IMG/VR virus record: IMGVR_UViG_3300006734_000047
Span: 1-22,309 of that record
Reading direction: 5' to 3' (one strand)
Source: a virus
DNA length: 22,309 nucleotides
Position 1 is the stretch's first letter. Each line of letters starts with the position of its first letter. Position numbers and translations under genes: made by a program. The notes beneath the pieces were generated by a model. That model was not told the origin of the DNA, made no database searches, and saw only the letters and a program-made list of their open reading frames with translations. Shown here in pieces: positions 20,940 through 22,309 of the stretch.

Positions 20940-21368
20940 TTAAGTACCTTTAGGTAGATCAGGAGAACTATCATACACATCTTCTAACCTAGATCTAAAA
21001 GATTCAATCTTACCAACATATCCAGAATTGCGCTTGGTTTCAACCTTTCTCTTTACAGGATTAGAAGCCAGAGCAGCCATCAAAGCTTTACGATAGAATT
21101 CAACACCAAACTTATCCAACTCAGAGACAGTGATGACATCCTCTCTGTTGACAACACACATATCATCAGATGAAAAAAGGAGCCACTTTTTTGGTGTCAG
21201 GCCAGAGACAACAATACCCTTCTGTATATCAACCTGATTATTCTCACCAATTACAATGGGATTTTGGAAGACAAAGTACTCCTTGCCCTCTTCATTCACA
21301 TGCATGAGTTGTGTGAGGATCTCTTCTCCAGTGATTAATTTTACAGTTGCATGAAAGGAATCTGTCAT
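20940..21368 (-). CDS. Unassigned small beta-rich protein upstream of gp55
   Basis: The 142-residue product opens with ATVKLITGEEILTQLMHV, then EEGKEYFVFQNPIVI. This pattern of two long strands around a G-E-E turn recalls Sm/LSm-like small barrels. A second strand pair (IVVSGLTPKKWLLFSSDDMC), a helix-rich stretch (VITVSELDKFGVEFYRKALMAAL) and a charged, probably flexible tail follow. The start overlaps the 56-residue gene (ATGA) and the stop precedes the gp55 promoter region. The Sm-like suggestion is only pattern-based. Similar proteins next to gp55/uvsW occur in other marine T4-like phages as far as I remember. Confidence 0.75.
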   Translation of the reverse strand: MTDSFHATVKLITGEEILTQLMHVNEEGKEYFVFQNPIVIGENNQVDIQKGIVVSGLTPKKWLLFSSDDMCVVNREDVITVSELDKFGVEFYRKALMAALASNPVKRKVETKRNSGYVGKIESFRSRLEDVYDSSPDLPKGT

Positions 21369-21535
21369 AAGTTACTTTTGAAACTAGGAATCAGTTGATA
21401 TGCCATCTTATCTCTTAGCTTATTGATTCTCTCTTCATCATAATGTGCAAAGTTGGGATACTTCTCAACCTTTTTATAATAATGGAGGGCATTAATGATG
21501 ATGGTGTAGTCCTCCATGTCTAATTCGAAGTTCAT
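21365..21535 (-). CDS. Small 56-residue protein coupled to uvsW
   Basis: A short minus-strand frame runs MNFELDMEDYTIIINALHYY, continues with a charged helix (YDEERINKLRDKMAYQL) and ends SFKSNL. The predicted structure is a helical hairpin; no family is recognised. Both ends overlap neighbours by ATGA (uvsW stop with its start, its stop with the next start). That is strong evidence for a real gene despite its size. A CATAAATA box lies 22 nt upstream inside uvsW. Confidence 0.75.
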   Translation of the reverse strand: MNFELDMEDYTIIINALHYYKKVEKYPNFAHYDEERINKLRDKMAYQLIPSFKSNL

Positions 21536-22309
21536 ATAGGTAGATCAGCCTCAGATGTATTTATGGGCACCTCAATCATACGATACTCAAATTTCTCATC
21601 CACATAGAACTTGATTCTCTCTGCCAAATGATTCAAGGTAAAGTTTGATCGACCGTGGGGAAATCTAAAGTCATCTGATATGTCGTGCAGTTTTGCAGTC
21701 TCCTTGTCTTTGGCCTTACGAAGACCTCTACCAATTGATTGAAGAACTCGTATACGACTCTTGGAAGGGGAAGCAAAGACGACATGGTGGAGGTTCTTAA
21801 TGTTAACACCAGTGGACATCGTACCATAAGAACCGAGAATGATATTGTCATCCGAAGCTTCAGCAATGGCACGTACCTCTTCTCTCTCTTTGACTTTAAC
21901 ATCTCCGTAGATCAGGTGTACAGGTCGATTAGTTCTCTCCTCCATCATTTCTTTAAGTGGAATACCTTGCCCTTCGACTCGCGTGAAGAGAACTAATACG
22001 TTTCCTTTGAGAGAGTTAGCAAGATTACAAATAAAACGATTACGGTTATGATGGAGCCCAATAAACTCGATCTCATCGTTATAGGAATCAAACTTGCGAG
22101 GTTCATGTTTCAGTGTGATAATGTCAACATTGAGTTTGGCAAGGAATCCCTTCTCCATGAGATCAGCAGAGGAGGTTGTCTTATAGACAGGGCCAAATAA
22201 ACCTTCTAGAATAAGCTTATTTACATTCTTACCATCCAATGTACCAGTGAACCCATAACGCCACTTAACATCTTGGCATTTATTCATGATACCTTGTAAG
22301 CATTTGGCT
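21532..22309 (-). CDS. uvsW: UvsW helicase, C-terminal part (5' end outside window)
   Basis: UvsW is a superfamily-2 helicase that unwinds R-loops and branched DNA and controls origin use in T4. The visible 259 codons hold the C-terminal RecA-like domain: FGFTGTLDG-like motif III region (YGFTGTLDGKNVNKLILEGL), FTRVEGQG, then ILGSYGTMSTGVNIKNLHHV (motif V) and QSIGRGLRKA (motif VI). The end, LNHLAERIKFYVDEKFEYRM, matches the T4 UvsW end. The frame stays open to the right edge, so the ATG at 22287 is internal. The stop overlaps the small downstream gene. Confidence 0.92.
   Translation of the reverse strand, partial: AKCLQGIMNKCQDVKWRYGFTGTLDGKNVNKLILEGLFGPVYKTTSSADLMEKGFLAKLNVDIITLKHEPRKFDSYNDEIEFIGLHHNRNRFICNLANSLKGNVLVLFTRVEGQGIPLKEMMEERTNRPVHLIYGDVKVKEREEVRAIAEASDDNIILGSYGTMSTGVNIKNLHHVVFASPSKSRIRVLQSIGRGLRKAKDKETAKLHDISDDFRFPHGRSNFTLNHLAERIKFYVDEKFEYRMIEVPINTSEADLPI
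21558..21565 (-). promoter_or_regulatory. Candidate late promoter box inside uvsW (CATAAATA)
   Basis: On the minus strand CATAAATA lies 22 nt before the start of the 56-residue gene, the same octamer and nearly the same distance as before gp54. It could give late expression to the two small genes downstream of uvsW. Confidence 0.38.

Noticed and set aside
1-22309. tRNA genes, CRISPR arrays, insertion sequences or integration sites
   Set aside because: Genes are packed with almost no free space; no cloverleaf-like segment, spaced direct repeats, transposase or integrase pattern was seen.

Overview
The window is part of the genome of a T4-like myovirus, most likely a cyanophage. Nearly every recognisable gene has a T4 counterpart (gp59, gp33-like, gp32, gp53, gp48, gp54, gp4, gp26, gp27, gp5, gp5.4/PAAR, gp46, gp47, gp55, UvsW). 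Two small proteins resemble families known mainly from cyanobacteria: DUF1825 in the gp33 position and DUF3110 between gp47 and gp46. That points to a cyanobacterial host. This is inference from remembered family patterns, not from a database search. Both window edges cut genes: gp59 at the left and uvsW at the right.

Layout. (1) 1-1805, plus strand: gp59, a gp33-like gene and gp32, the helicase loader / late co-activator / single-strand binding protein order of T4. A good sigma70-type promoter and a threefold 9-bp repeat precede gp32. (2) 1806-4193, minus strand: gp53, gp48, an unassigned 114-residue protein and gp54, a baseplate and tube-initiation block linked by ATGA/TGATG overlaps. (3) 4194-4226: a compact divergent region with nearly symmetrical TAAATA late-promoter boxes facing both ways. 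(4) 4227-16801, plus strand: gp4, gp26, a small overlapping reading frame, two large modular tail proteins full of peptidoglycan-hydrolase domains, gp27, an OB-fold gp5 without lysozyme, a separate beta-helical needle, an unassigned protein, a PAAR tip and a degenerate guanine-deaminase-like protein. From gp26 onward almost every junction is an overlap or a gap of 2 bases, except 16 bases before the first large tail protein. (5) 16789-22309, minus strand: uvsW, two small genes, a 120-bp promoter region, the late sigma factor gp55, an unassigned gene, gp47, a DUF3110-like gene and gp46.

How the parts work together. gp59, gp32, UvsW and gp46/47 serve recombination-dependent replication. gp55 and the gp33-like protein redirect host RNA polymerase to late promoters, and TAAATA boxes lie 21-27 nt upstream of several structural genes. 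The two central blocks build the baseplate hub, spike and head-completion components.

The most notable points are these. A candidate programmed -1 frameshift (T8 slippery run, immediate stop, stem-loop) joins gp26 to the next reading frame. Cell-wall-cutting activity appears moved from gp5 into two tandem tail proteins with four putative hydrolase modules. The spike is split over separate genes. A zinc-ligand-deficient, truncated deaminase-fold protein is coupled to the PAAR tip. gp32 has no cysteine. Polyglycine tracts recur in several hub proteins. No tRNA, CRISPR array or insertion sequence was seen.
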